From positions 35,495 through 75,196 of the forward strand of contig NZ_FUYK01000011.1 of assembly GCF_900167955.1 (NCBI RefSeq): 39,702 nucleotides of DNA. The letters run 5' to 3'. Under the pieces are notes generated by a model that was given only the letters and a program-made list of their open reading frames with translations, ran no database searches and was not told where the DNA came from. Numbering within the stretch: position 1 is the first letter of the stretch; each line of letters begins with the position of its first letter. Shown here in pieces: positions 17,721-24,809 of the stretch. The stretch comes from Candidatus Nitrosotalea bavarica. GTDB taxonomy: Archaea; Thermoproteota; Nitrososphaeria; Nitrososphaerales; Nitrosopumilaceae. The position numbers were made by a program, and so were the translations under genes.

Positions 17721-18515
17721 ATGGTAGAGATTTGGACGTTAGTTGCAATATCTATTCCTACAATGATCTTGTTAGGGATGCGTCATGCCTTAGATGTGGA
17801 CCATATAACAGCAATAGACAGCCTAGTACGACTACATAATGCCGTAAAAAAATCTCGGTGGGTAGGAACTGGATTTAGTGCAGGTCACATGATCTCTGTC
17901 CTAGCAGAGATGATTTTCATAATTTACATAATTGGAAGTATAACCAGTACCAACAATCTTGCGTTCTGGGGCGGAGTAATAGGCGCTATTGCATTAGGTA
18001 CAATCGGAGGAATCAATATCTATTCAATGAAAAAATGGGGCAAGAGTGGCTCTGCAATACTTGCAAGCAAGATTTTGAACAGGACCAGAGTTTTAGGTCC
18101 TACGGGTTCTGCATTAGTCACAGGAGTTGTGTTTGGATTAGGGTTTGATACTGCAACACAAATTTCTGCCATAACTTTGTCTGCAGTAGCATCGGCGGCA
18201 GTTGGCATTCAAACTGCTTTGATCCTATCAGGCTTTTTTGCATTAGGTATGATTCCAGTAGATACCTTTGACAGCATCATACTGCGTTCTGCATTCTCCA
18301 AGATACTTCATGCAAAAGGATTCAGATACATGTCATATGCATTGAGTGCAATGGCGTTGACCATTGCTTCAGTTACAGCATATGAAGCGTTGACAAATTC
18401 AGAGATATTTCCTAAATTAACAGGTCCAGTTTTGGCAGTGACAATAGTCTCGGCATCATTTGGATATGCTTTTGCTACAAGGAAAAAAATTCAAGGAACA
18501 AGTTCCACAAATTAG
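17721..18515 (+). CDS. NiCoT-family nickel/cobalt permease
   Basis: 264 residues and about seven membrane helices. The signature RHALDVDHI (21-29) in helix II is the NiCoT metal-recognition motif; FSAGHMIS (52-59), LGFDTATQ and GMIPVDTFDS are the other family motifs. It imports Ni2+ and/or Co2+ at high affinity. In thaumarchaea cobalt is needed for cobalamin and nickel for urease where present, so the physiological metal cannot be chosen here. The promoter region contains GGTATTTTTATACTC and AAATAAATAC elements at 17660-17691. Confidence 0.92.
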   Translation: MVEIWTLVAISIPTMILLGMRHALDVDHITAIDSLVRLHNAVKKSRWVGTGFSAGHMISVLAEMIFIIYIIGSITSTNNLAFWGGVIGAIALGTIGGINIYSMKKWGKSGSAILASKILNRTRVLGPTGSALVTGVVFGLGFDTATQISAITLSAVASAAVGIQTALILSGFFALGMIPVDTFDSIILRSAFSKILHAKGFRYMSYALSAMALTIASVTAYEALTNSEIFPKLTGPVLAVTIVSASFGYAFATRKKIQGTSSTN

Positions 18516-18552
18516 AACTTTCATTTAGTCAAATGTGTGAAGTAAAAATAGA

Positions 18553-19035
18553 TTAGATCGACTTTCCTTCTATGAAAGCCCTCAACATCCACGCCATCTT
18601 TTCATGCTGTTCCATCAATCCAGTTAGAAAGTCTGCAGTTCCAGCATCCTGATATTTTGTGCACGCCTCAAGGTCTTTGCGTAAGGTTCTGATTATGGAA
18701 TCTTGATCGTTTAGCAGATTGTTTAACATAGTTTTTGCATCGGGGTATGTGTTTGGTTCTTCTTTTAATCTAGCATTCTTTGTAAATTCTACAAGTGTTG
18801 CAATACTCTTACTTCCAAGTTCTCGGATTCTTTCGGCAACATCGTCGATTATGATATCAAGTTCTCCACATTGTCCTTCAAAGAACTTGTGTAGATCATT
18901 GAACTGAGGTCCTGTTACATTCCAATGATAGTTTCTTGTTTTTGTATACAATATGTATTCGTCTGATAACAACTTTTTTAGAATTTCAATTACAGCCTTA
19001 CGGTTTTGTGGTAAAATTCCTATATTTGGTTCCAT
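18553..19035 (-). CDS. dps: Dps-family ferritin-like protein
   Basis: 160 residues with the Dps four-helix bundle and intersubunit ferroxidase site: YHWNV (His37), DLHKFFE (His49), DDVAERI (Asp64, Glu68). It should form a 12-subunit shell that oxidises Fe2+, often with H2O2, and stores it as mineral while shielding DNA. Full length. It stands alone on the minus strand, downstream of the multicopper oxidase. Confidence 0.93.
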   Translation of the reverse strand: MEPNIGILPQNRKAVIEILKKLLSDEYILYTKTRNYHWNVTGPQFNDLHKFFEGQCGELDIIIDDVAERIRELGSKSIATLVEFTKNARLKEEPNTYPDAKTMLNNLLNDQDSIIRTLRKDLEACTKYQDAGTADFLTGLMEQHEKMAWMLRAFIEGKSI

Positions 19036-19120
19036 AACAGACCTGCTATTTTATTTTCTCGGATAAAAGTGTGATCCTAATCTTCACTAGTGGGTAAAGT
19101 GAAAAATTACTCTTGTCATA

Positions 19121-19240
19121 TCAAAGACCTTCAGTTTTCCCGTCTTTTTCTAGTGTTTCCAAGTGTTCAATCTATTTATTCCCAATCATCCAGATATTTC
19201 AAACAATAATCGCAGATTGGATAACCTGCGTCTTATCCAT
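19121..19240 (-). pseudogene. Possible broken mini zinc-finger gene
   Basis: Three short minus-strand segments in different frames read MDKT (from ATG 19240), GYPICDYCLKYLDDWE, and IEHLETLEKDGKTEGL before TGA at 19121. Joined, they would make a 40-residue protein with C-x2-C and a following His, as in a C2H2-type finger. Two frameshifts are required. Seen in sequence, but the interpretation is weak; chance similarity is possible. Confidence 0.22.
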
Positions 19241-19248
19241 ATTCCGTT

Positions 19249-20781
19249 TTACATCAACTTGTATGAACTTGCAACGTTAATTTGAAATTCTGCCGTTTCT
19301 GAAACTGGCATAAACCAGATTCCATCCACTTCAACTACTACTTGGTAAGATCCTACATCTTGAAACTGATATGGGATAGTAACAGAGCCATCTGCGGTGT
19401 GTAAAAGTGAAGTAGAATATACCTGAGTTGTTCCTTTCATGACTGTAACTTTGTAATCAACGTGCTCCTCAATTGAATTGGTTGGGGTGTTGATAAAATC
19501 TACCTTGAGTTGAGTTGGTTGTCCAGTAGTTGGATTTGCAACATCAGTTGAAAATCCTATTTTGAGATTTTCGCCAGATGAATTTGTGCCTTGTGTCCCA
19601 TTATTTTTTTCTACAGTGTATAATGCCAACATTCCACCTTGCATGTGATCATTTACATGACAGTGAAAGAGCCAAGTGCCAACGTTGTCAGGGTACATGT
19701 CTAACACCTTCATGCTCATAGGAAGAAGCTCTACCATGTCTGTACGCATGCCATCAATTAACAATGTATTGCCGTGCCAATGTGGTGAGTGTATATCACT
19801 CTCACCACCCATGCCGGCTACATACCAACGCACATGTGTATTTTGCTTCATATCCAATCCGGGCGTATTTCCAAAGATGTAACCATTAATAGAATACTTT
19901 AGATTGCTTTCCCAGAAATTTGGGTCAGTCATGTTTACTTGCGACATATCCTCACCAGTAAATGTCTTGATGTTATCTGCTAAATACGGACTACGAGTTT
20001 CATTGAATATTGTAAACAATGTAACAAACTCTCGGTCCACACCTTTTGGAGTACCATCTGGGTTTGCTTCTCCATTTCTTGTTATTATAATCGGTCCGAC
20101 AAGCCCTGCACTTGTATCTGTTATCTCATTGACATGTGAATGATACATCCACAATATTGAACTTGGATCATGTGGTCCAGGACCTGCCCTCTCCGGTACA
20201 TTCCAGACATACGTAAAGTTGCCACCTGGTGGTATTGCTTCACCAGGTTTTTCAGAATCTGGCACTCCGTCATTGTATGGTGCCCCCTCTGAAGCCTTGT
20301 CATACAAAACTCCATGAGGATGAATGCTGGTAGGAATACGACAATCGTTCTTGAATACTACCTTGATTGTATCGCCTACCTCAGCATGAATCACAGGTCC
20401 CAGTACTCCAAGATGTTCCCATTGAGCGGTTCGCGGTTGTAGTGTGGTAAATGTATCATCAGTATATCCTCGGTAGAGGCATTTGAGATACACGCTACCA
20501 ATCCTGTCTACTCCATTTTGTGTATAGAGTGCTGTTACGGAATCATTTGCAAGTGGCTTTCCTGTTATCACGTTCATCCCAGTTGGAGCATAATTCCATT
20601 TTACCTCGTCTGATGCAATGTAATAGGTTCTGGTAACACCTTGGAATACAGTAGGTGTTGCCGTCTTGGTTATCATTGTGGCCTGATTTGAATTTGCAGT
20701 AAAGTGATAAACAACAACTCCAGTTAATGCAGATGAAAGTACAATGATTATACCAAACATTATGATAGTTTTTGATATCAT
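19249..20781 (-). CDS. Multicopper oxidase with C-terminal Ig-like domain
   Basis: 510 residues. An N-terminal signal or anchor (5-26) is followed by two cupredoxin domains. Copper ligands are visible: HPHG (154-157), HSH (214-216), HSPHWHG (331-337), and HCHVNDHMQGGM (373-384) with type 1 Cys374, His379 and Met384. The ceruloplasmin-like architecture and KASEGAPYNDG segment match extracytoplasmic thaumarchaeal MCOs. Residues 405-505 form an additional YtkA/FixH-like beta domain. It would oxidise Cu+ or another one-electron donor using O2; a nitrite-reductase role cannot be excluded. A palindrome overlaps the start. Confidence 0.92.
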   Translation of the reverse strand: MISKTIIMFGIIIVLSSALTGVVVYHFTANSNQATMITKTATPTVFQGVTRTYYIASDEVKWNYAPTGMNVITGKPLANDSVTALYTQNGVDRIGSVYLKCLYRGYTDDTFTTLQPRTAQWEHLGVLGPVIHAEVGDTIKVVFKNDCRIPTSIHPHGVLYDKASEGAPYNDGVPDSEKPGEAIPPGGNFTYVWNVPERAGPGPHDPSSILWMYHSHVNEITDTSAGLVGPIIITRNGEANPDGTPKGVDREFVTLFTIFNETRSPYLADNIKTFTGEDMSQVNMTDPNFWESNLKYSINGYIFGNTPGLDMKQNTHVRWYVAGMGGESDIHSPHWHGNTLLIDGMRTDMVELLPMSMKVLDMYPDNVGTWLFHCHVNDHMQGGMLALYTVEKNNGTQGTNSSGENLKIGFSTDVANPTTGQPTQLKVDFINTPTNSIEEHVDYKVTVMKGTTQVYSTSLLHTADGSVTIPYQFQDVGSYQVVVEVDGIWFMPVSETAEFQINVASSYKLM

Positions 20782-20794
20782 TAGGCAAGCCTAA
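20781..20794 (-). promoter_or_regulatory. DtxR/IdeR-like operator at the multicopper oxidase start
   Basis: TTAGGC-AA-GCCTAA is a 6-bp perfect inverted repeat with a 2-bp spacer. It spans the region just before the ATG, downstream of a TATA-like ATTAAATA (about 20804-20812), where a bound factor would block initiation. The TTAGGC/GCCTAA arms resemble DtxR/IdeR metal boxes; the binding factor is inferred. Confidence 0.5.
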
Positions 20795-20928
20795 TTGTAA
20801 CAAGTATTTAATTGGCTCAACTGACACAATTGCTGAAAACAGATTCTAATTCTAATAACATGTAATGCACCATGAGTTGAAAATTAAAAAAATAATTCAT
20901 TATAATCTAAAAGATGAAGAGGATAAGA

Positions 20929-21657
20929 CTAGTTATGACAGATTGGACTTCCGTGACACGACATGACTGTACCGGAATAGTCAAAACCTTTCACATTGGC
21001 TCCAGTAAGATCAGAATATGCCAAGCTACCTCCATCTAGAGATGCTTGTTGAAGATCTGCACCATAAAGAGCCGCATCAATAAAAGTTGCACTCCTCATA
21101 TCAGCACCTACAAGATTAGTATTTACAAGATACGTGCCAGTCAGATCTGCACCTATCATATTAGTATGCGACATGTCAAGACCCGATAAATTGGCATTAC
21201 TAAATTCTACACCTACAAATCTTGCACCAAGGACATTTGCACCGCGTAGATCTGCACCGGAGAGATTTGCGTGATAAAAGTCAATATTTCTCAGATCTGC
21301 ACCTCTAAGATCTGCACCAGACAGATTAGAGTATGAAAAATCACCTCCAGACATGACAGAGTTTGTCATGTTTGCACCTGAAAGATTTACATCATAAAAT
21401 AATGGGTTTTGCATAACAGTCCCTGAGAGATTTATGCCTGCCAAGTTAGAAAAATGATACTGATTCTGGGCCATGTTACAATTACTCCAGTCACTATTTG
21501 GAGTTGGTGTTCCAAGACATATTTTTACATTATTAGACATAATGATTGTTTTAGGTTGCACAAAAGAAGATGATGCTGACGCAGGTGAAACATAGACGGA
21601 CATAATCAACAAAACTGAGATAATGCCCATTAACAACACCGAGTTTTTCTTGGTCAT
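20929..21657 (-). CDS. Secreted pentapeptide-repeat protein
   Basis: 242 residues from ATG 21657. A signal peptide (LLMGIISVLLIMSVYVSPASA) precedes about 28 tandem A(N/D)LSG-type pentapeptides (for example ANLSGADLRGADLRNIDFYHANLSG, two stretches), which fold into a right-handed quadrilateral helix. A Cys pair at the extreme C-terminus (MSCHGSPICHN) may bind metal. An upstream ATG at 21687 lies only 6 bp from the TATA box and would precede the transcript start. The gene is headed by the best-spaced island operator (21701-21723). Confidence 0.85.
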   Translation of the reverse strand: MTKKNSVLLMGIISVLLIMSVYVSPASASSSFVQPKTIIMSNNVKICLGTPTPNSDWSNCNMAQNQYHFSNLAGINLSGTVMQNPLFYDVNLSGANMTNSVMSGGDFSYSNLSGADLRGADLRNIDFYHANLSGADLRGANVLGARFVGVEFSNANLSGLDMSHTNMIGADLTGTYLVNTNLVGADMRSATFIDAALYGADLQQASLDGGSLAYSDLTGANVKGFDYSGTVMSCHGSPICHN

Positions 21658-21700
21658 TTTTTGATCGTTTGAATGTATTTGGAACATAATTTAAAAGGAA

Positions 21701-21723
21701 TGGTACATTCGTAGAATGTACTA
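21701..21723 (-). promoter_or_regulatory. Island operator S1 (full inverted repeat) before the pentapeptide gene
   Basis: TGGTACA at 21701-21707, spacer TTCGTAGAA, and TGTACTA at 21717-21723. On the minus strand the repeat is followed after 4 bp by TTTTAAAT (TATA), then the start codon at 21657, 36 bp past the TATA centre. Confidence 0.7.
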
Positions 21724-21751
21724 AATCATCAATGAATAAGTACAGATTAGC

Positions 21752-21877
21752 CTATTTTCCATATTTTGATAGCATGTAATACGTTTTCAAGTGAACCCTG
21801 GCAGAGGATGTCCAATCATATCTGCCAGAGTCATCGTTGTGATGAACAAACGATACACTATGTTTGAATACAATCAT
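21752..21877 (-). ncRNA. Operator-driven small transcript: hairpin RNA or 41-residue ORF
   Basis: Island operator S2 with its TATA-like ACTTATTA predicts a transcript from about 21866. The transcript contains a perfect 8-bp inverted repeat, CTGGCAGA/TCTGCCAG (21798-21828), with a 15-nt loop. A 41-codon frame also exists here (ATG 21877 to TAG 21752; MIVFKHSVSFVHHNDDSGRY..., ending LSKYGK), but its ATG is only 15 bp past the TATA centre, so it would lie before the predicted start. RNA is slightly favoured; neither is proven. Confidence 0.35.
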
Positions 21878-21900
21878 ACCAGTTCAAATAATAAGTGAAA

Positions 21901-21923
21901 TGGTACATTCGGTAATTGTACCA
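21901..21923 (-). promoter_or_regulatory. Island operator S2 (full inverted repeat)
   Basis: TGGTACA / spacer TTCGGTAAT / TGTACCA with perfect 7-bp arms. On the minus strand it is followed after 4 bp by ACTTATTA. Its 23 bp are identical to S3. Confidence 0.65.
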
Positions 21924-22007
21924 TGAATTTGCTCAAAGAATAATGAGTCACATACAATCAAAATACACATTAATTGAAAGTAATAAAAAATATCCATTAA
22001 AATAGAA

Positions 22008-22088
22008 TTAATTTTTGTCTCTTTTTAGAAACGAAAACCATTTTCTTTTTGATTTTTCTTTGAGCATTGTTGGTTGATCGTCTTTCAT
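22008..22088 (-). CDS. Possible 26-residue basic micropeptide
   Basis: From ATG 22088 to TAA 22008 the frame encodes MKDDQPTMLKEKSKRKWFSF then LKRDKN, a strongly basic amphipathic peptide. ATG 22088 is 27 bp past the centre of a TATA-like TGTTATTA, itself 4 bp after operator S3, which is the leaderless spacing seen for other island genes. An in-frame ATG at 22097 adds three residues. Too short for coding statistics; promoter placement is the main support. Confidence 0.35.
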   Translation of the reverse strand: MKDDQPTMLKEKSKRKWFSFLKRDKN

Positions 22089-22122
22089 GAATATCATGAG
22101 AGTTTAATTTTAATAACATCGT

Positions 22123-22145
22123 TGGTACATTCGGTAATTGTACCA
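22123..22145 (-). promoter_or_regulatory. Island operator S3 (full inverted repeat)
   Basis: TGGTACA / spacer TTCGGTAAT / TGTACCA, identical over 23 bp to S2, 222 bp away. A TATA-like TGTTATTAAAA follows 4 bp downstream on the minus strand. Confidence 0.65.
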
Positions 22146-22318
22146 GACTTTTTTTATCTTACAATCTATCATCATACAATGACTGGAATGTCATAAGTAT
22201 ATTTGTCAACGAGCAAATTGCTATTCATATATGATATTCCAGTTTTTTATTTTCAATATTTGTAAACAAAAAAATTTATTTCCACCATTACGATGTATTA
22301 ATTTTCATTTTTCTAATA

Positions 22319-22341
22319 TGGTACATTTCTCGATTATACCA
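22319..22341 (+). promoter_or_regulatory. Island operator S4 (near-perfect inverted repeat)
   Basis: TGGTACA / spacer TTTCTCGAT / TATACCA (6 of 7 in the right arm). On the plus strand TCTTATTA follows after 4 bp, matching the S2/S3 promoter layout and pointing to a plus-strand transcript from about 22377. Confidence 0.5.
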
Positions 22342-22376
22342 TCGATCTTATTACGTCACATTGCATCATTTGAGAA

Positions 22377-22436
22377 AGGGACGACAAAACCACGCCAGAC
22401 CATATTGAACACATGTAGGTCTCGTCTTATTTTATA
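22377..22436 (+). ncRNA. Possible operator-driven small RNA
   Basis: The start is predicted from the S4 TATA box. The segment holds GACGA (22380-22384) pairing with TCGTC (22422-22426) and an inner AGACC/GGTCT pair (22397-22401 with 22418-22422), then a T-rich tail (TTATTTTA). The two pairings share one base, so the fold is approximate. No credible ORF is present on either strand in this stretch. Confidence 0.25.
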
Positions 22437-22473
22437 TCACAAAAAATTGGTGTATTGTAGTCCACAGTTTATT

Positions 22474-22944
22474 CTAGTGAACTATCACTACAGGACAAGA
22501 AGCATTCTCAAGTACCTGACGGCTGACACTTCCAAGAACTTTGATCTTGTTAATGCCTCGTAGTCCTTGGCTGCCCATAACTATGAGACCATTACTGTTT
22601 CTTTTTGCATGATCAAGAATAGCTTTGGCAGGATTATCTGATACTACTTTGTAGATAGCCTTCACTCCCTTGTTTTGGCAATATGCCGCGCATTCTTGCA
22701 TAAATCCAGTGGATTCACTCACTGCTTTTTTCACAAATGCATCTATTGATTTGGTTGCGCCTTTGCCTCGGACGGCACCTGAGAGAACTATCCCAGCAGG
22801 TCGTGCGGCAGATGCACTCACAGCTGCCAAGAGTTCAATCTCAGAATCAAGTCTTTTTGATATTTCGATTGCTTCGTCTAATGCTCTTTTAGAATACTCG
22901 GACCCATCCAATGGAACAAGTATACTAGAATAACTTTTTACCAT
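22474..22944 (-). CDS. Universal stress protein (UspA family)
   Basis: 156 residues with the Usp alpha/beta fold: SILVPLDGSEYSKRALDEAIEIS at the N-terminus and the nucleotide-binding G-x2-G-x(8-9)-G-S motif in VMGSQGLRGINKIKVLGSVSRQ, then CPVVIVH. It is likely an ATP-binding cytosolic stress protein. It lies inside the metal island but lacks the island operator, so it may belong to a different regulon. Confidence 0.93.
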   Translation of the reverse strand: MVKSYSSILVPLDGSEYSKRALDEAIEISKRLDSEIELLAAVSASAARPAGIVLSGAVRGKGATKSIDAFVKKAVSESTGFMQECAAYCQNKGVKAIYKVVSDNPAKAILDHAKRNSNGLIVMGSQGLRGINKIKVLGSVSRQVLENASCPVVIVH

Positions 22945-23245
22945 AAACTGTATTTGGGTTTTAGACTATTATAGACATTGGAGAATATCATTTTTGATAA
23001 TCATTGAAGAAACTTTTGTTAAACATAAAAACTATTTTGGAATAGGAAAATAAATTTGTATTTTATTTTGTAATAGAATCCACCATTATGATTATGAACT
23101 AAAATATCCATGGTGTGATGATTGTAGAATTAAGATAATCCAATATAGGAGGCCATAAAATCTAAACTTTAATTATCAATTATGACAATCTGTACTGTCA
23201 AATCTGCGTGGAAATTCTCTCTGTCAGAATTCGTCGAGTGTTAAT
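22945..23245. other. Intergenic region with no supported gene
   Basis: About 300 bp of AT-rich sequence upstream of the Usp gene. On the plus strand a startless frame ending at 23158 reads ELKYPWCDDCRIKIIQYRRP with a C-x2-C pair, but it has no initiation codon and no promoter with the island layout. Nothing else is supported. Confidence 0.4.
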
Positions 23246-23713
23246 TTAAGGATGCATTATACTACTCATGTTGCCCATGCCACCCATTGAACCTTGATTT
23301 GACTTACTATTCATCCCTCCCATTCCGCTCATATTGCTCATACCACCCATGCCATGCATCATACCACCCATCATTCCATGACCCATCATGTTCTGCATTG
23401 ATTGCATAGATTGTGGATTGTTCATCATAGTATTACACCACGATTGCATAGCTTGTGGATGATCAGTCAAATACTGTGACATTTCTTCTCTGTATTTAGT
23501 ACTATCAAACATACTGGAATACATTTGCTGTCGAAATTCAGAATCTTGCATCATGTATCCATCATATTTTCCATAATGATGCCATCCGTCATACTGACCG
23601 AAATGACCATGCATCCGGTATGAATCATGATGACTAGAAACCGCATAGCCGATCTCAATTCCTCCAACTATGCCGACAATTACTATTGCTATCCAAACGT
23701 ATTGATTATTCAT
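23246..23713 (-). CDS. Membrane-anchored Met/His-rich metal-binding protein
   Basis: 155 residues. An N-terminal helix (5-26) anchors an exposed domain with a His-rich stretch (SSHHDSYRMHGHFGQYDGWHH) and about 25 Met in the last 100 residues, in MxxM and MMGGMM patterns typical of Cu(I) thioether binding. It also has a DHPQAMQSW-type helical segment. It likely buffers or sequesters copper outside the membrane. A TATA-like ATATAATATATAG at about 23735-23746 suggests leaderless transcription; the island operator is not at the standard distance (S5 lies 55 bp upstream, oriented the other way). Confidence 0.8.
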   Translation of the reverse strand: MNNQYVWIAIVIVGIVGGIEIGYAVSSHHDSYRMHGHFGQYDGWHHYGKYDGYMMQDSEFRQQMYSSMFDSTKYREEMSQYLTDHPQAMQSWCNTMMNNPQSMQSMQNMMGHGMMGGMMHGMGGMSNMSGMGGMNSKSNQGSMGGMGNMSSIMHP

Positions 23714-23767
23714 AATTTTATTTGTTTTTTCTATATATTATAGTTAAAGCTAGAATATCACAATTGA

Positions 23768-23790
23768 TAATTAATTCGAGAATTGTACCA
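23768..23790 (+). promoter_or_regulatory. Island operator S5 (half-site), possibly antisense-directed
   Basis: The right arm TGTACCA (23784-23790) and spacer TTCGAGAAT are conserved; the left arm is degenerate. On the plus strand ATAATTTA follows after 4 bp, so the layout predicts a transcript antisense to the 3' end of the gene at 23822. It may instead act on the Met-rich gene starting at 23713. Confidence 0.4.
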
Positions 23791-23821
23791 CGACATAATT
23801 TAATAAAATTATTTTAAAAAA

Positions 23822-24133
23822 TCAGTTTTGTTGCTTATTTCGCGTTATAGCAATTACTGCAATTACTACTCCGGCAATACCAATACCAATTGAAGTCATG
23901 CTTATCATGTATAGTTTATCAGTAGTATCTTTTACATCCTGAAAAGATTGTGCCACCCGTGAATAACTCTGGGCAGCACCATTAGCTGTATTTTTTGCAT
24001 CGTTAATTTCACTAGTTAGTTGATTGATAACATTTTGTGATGTTTGTGCAGATGCAGGATGAATCATAAAATTAGAAACTCCAATTAAGCACAATGCAAG
24101 AACCAGTGAAGTTATAAAATTTCTAGTTTTCAT
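23822..24133 (-). CDS. Small exported coiled-coil membrane protein
   Basis: 103 residues: signal peptide ending HPASA-Q (about 29), a coiled-coil stretch (about 35-72; INQLTSEINDAKNTANGAAQSYSRVAQSFQDV) and a C-terminal membrane helix (about 78-97) with a short basic tail. Topology suggests an extracytoplasmic helix hung from the membrane. No metal motif is visible, but its promoter has the island half-site (TGGTACA at 24171) 4 bp before ATATTTAA. Confidence 0.7.
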   Translation of the reverse strand: MKTRNFITSLVLALCLIGVSNFMIHPASAQTSQNVINQLTSEINDAKNTANGAAQSYSRVAQSFQDVKDTTDKLYMISMTSIGIGIAGVVIAVIAITRNKQQN

Positions 24134-24170
24134 GTGTTATCAAAAATTGCCAATTTTCTTAAATATGTTT

Positions 24171-24177
24171 TGGTACA
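24171..24177 (-). promoter_or_regulatory. Island operator S6 (promoter-proximal half-site)
   Basis: TGGTACA, read on the minus strand as TGTACCA-N4-ATATTTAA, about 31 bp from the TATA centre to ATG 24133. The distal arm is not conserved. Confidence 0.5.
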
Positions 24178-24194
24178 AGATCAAAATAAATATC

Positions 24195-24809
24195 CTAGAA
24201 GTTTAGAAAACCTCTAGTCTTTCCTGTTACTACAATAACACTAACTATAGCAATTACAAGAACTAGTGATGAAACAGGACCAAATTCTGGCACTGCGTTG
24301 TTAGACATGTTCATCCCAGTCATGTTGCCAGACATATTCATTCCAGTCATGTTGCCAGACATTGGTGGAAAGTAATAACTGTCCTTGGCTTCAACATCTT
24401 GCATAGCATAGGTGGTAGATGGGATAGTAGTTCCGTTTATGCTGCCTTGAATAATCATGTTATAAGTTCCAATTTGAGAAGGGGTCAAAGCTGAAACATA
24501 CAATCCAGGTGTATCATCGCTTGCATCAAAACTGAGCTTTTTAGATTGACCTCCATATTGAGCAGTAACAGTCATCTGATCTAATGCAGTTCCGACTATC
24601 GGTGGTGCACTATCACTAGTTCCATTATACACATAAACATCAACTTCGTTCAAGTCACCAACAAACGGTGGTTCATTTAACCAGCCAATTTTTACTGAAA
24701 TCTTATCAAAAGTTTTCAAAGTATGAGCCTCTGCAGGATGGATTGCGTATGGTGCAACAATAACTGCAACCAATGCAAGTATGACTGGGATTATTATTTT
24801 TCTATTCAT
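24195..24809 (-). CDS. Exported YtkA/CopC-like copper protein with MxxM repeats and PEFG tail
   Basis: 204 residues. The signal peptide ends HPAEA, so the mature protein should begin with His29, a possible amino-terminal copper ligand. A beta-sandwich domain (about 35-145) precedes two NMTGMNMSG repeats, then VPEFGPVSSLVLVIAIVSVI and a basic end: a PEFG-type archaeosortase sorting tail with membrane helix. It is 18 bp downstream of its paralogue at 24828 and probably shares its promoter. Copper binding is inferred from the Met motifs and neighbours. Confidence 0.8.
   Translation of the reverse strand: MNRKIIIPVILALVAVIVAPYAIHPAEAHTLKTFDKISVKIGWLNEPPFVGDLNEVDVYVYNGTSDSAPPIVGTALDQMTVTAQYGGQSKKLSFDASDDTPGLYVSALTPSQIGTYNMIIQGSINGTTIPSTTYAMQDVEAKDSYYFPPMSGNMTGMNMSGNMTGMNMSNNAVPEFGPVSSLVLVIAIVSVIVVTGKTRGFLNF

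Noticed and set aside
22231-22563. A 110-codon plus-strand frame
   Set aside because: It crosses operator S4 and overlaps the end of the Usp gene; composition is that of non-coding AT-rich DNA.
23075-23158. Zinc-finger-like fragment (YPWCDDC) on the plus strand
   Set aside because: No start codon and a stop shortly upstream; a single C-x2-C is not enough.
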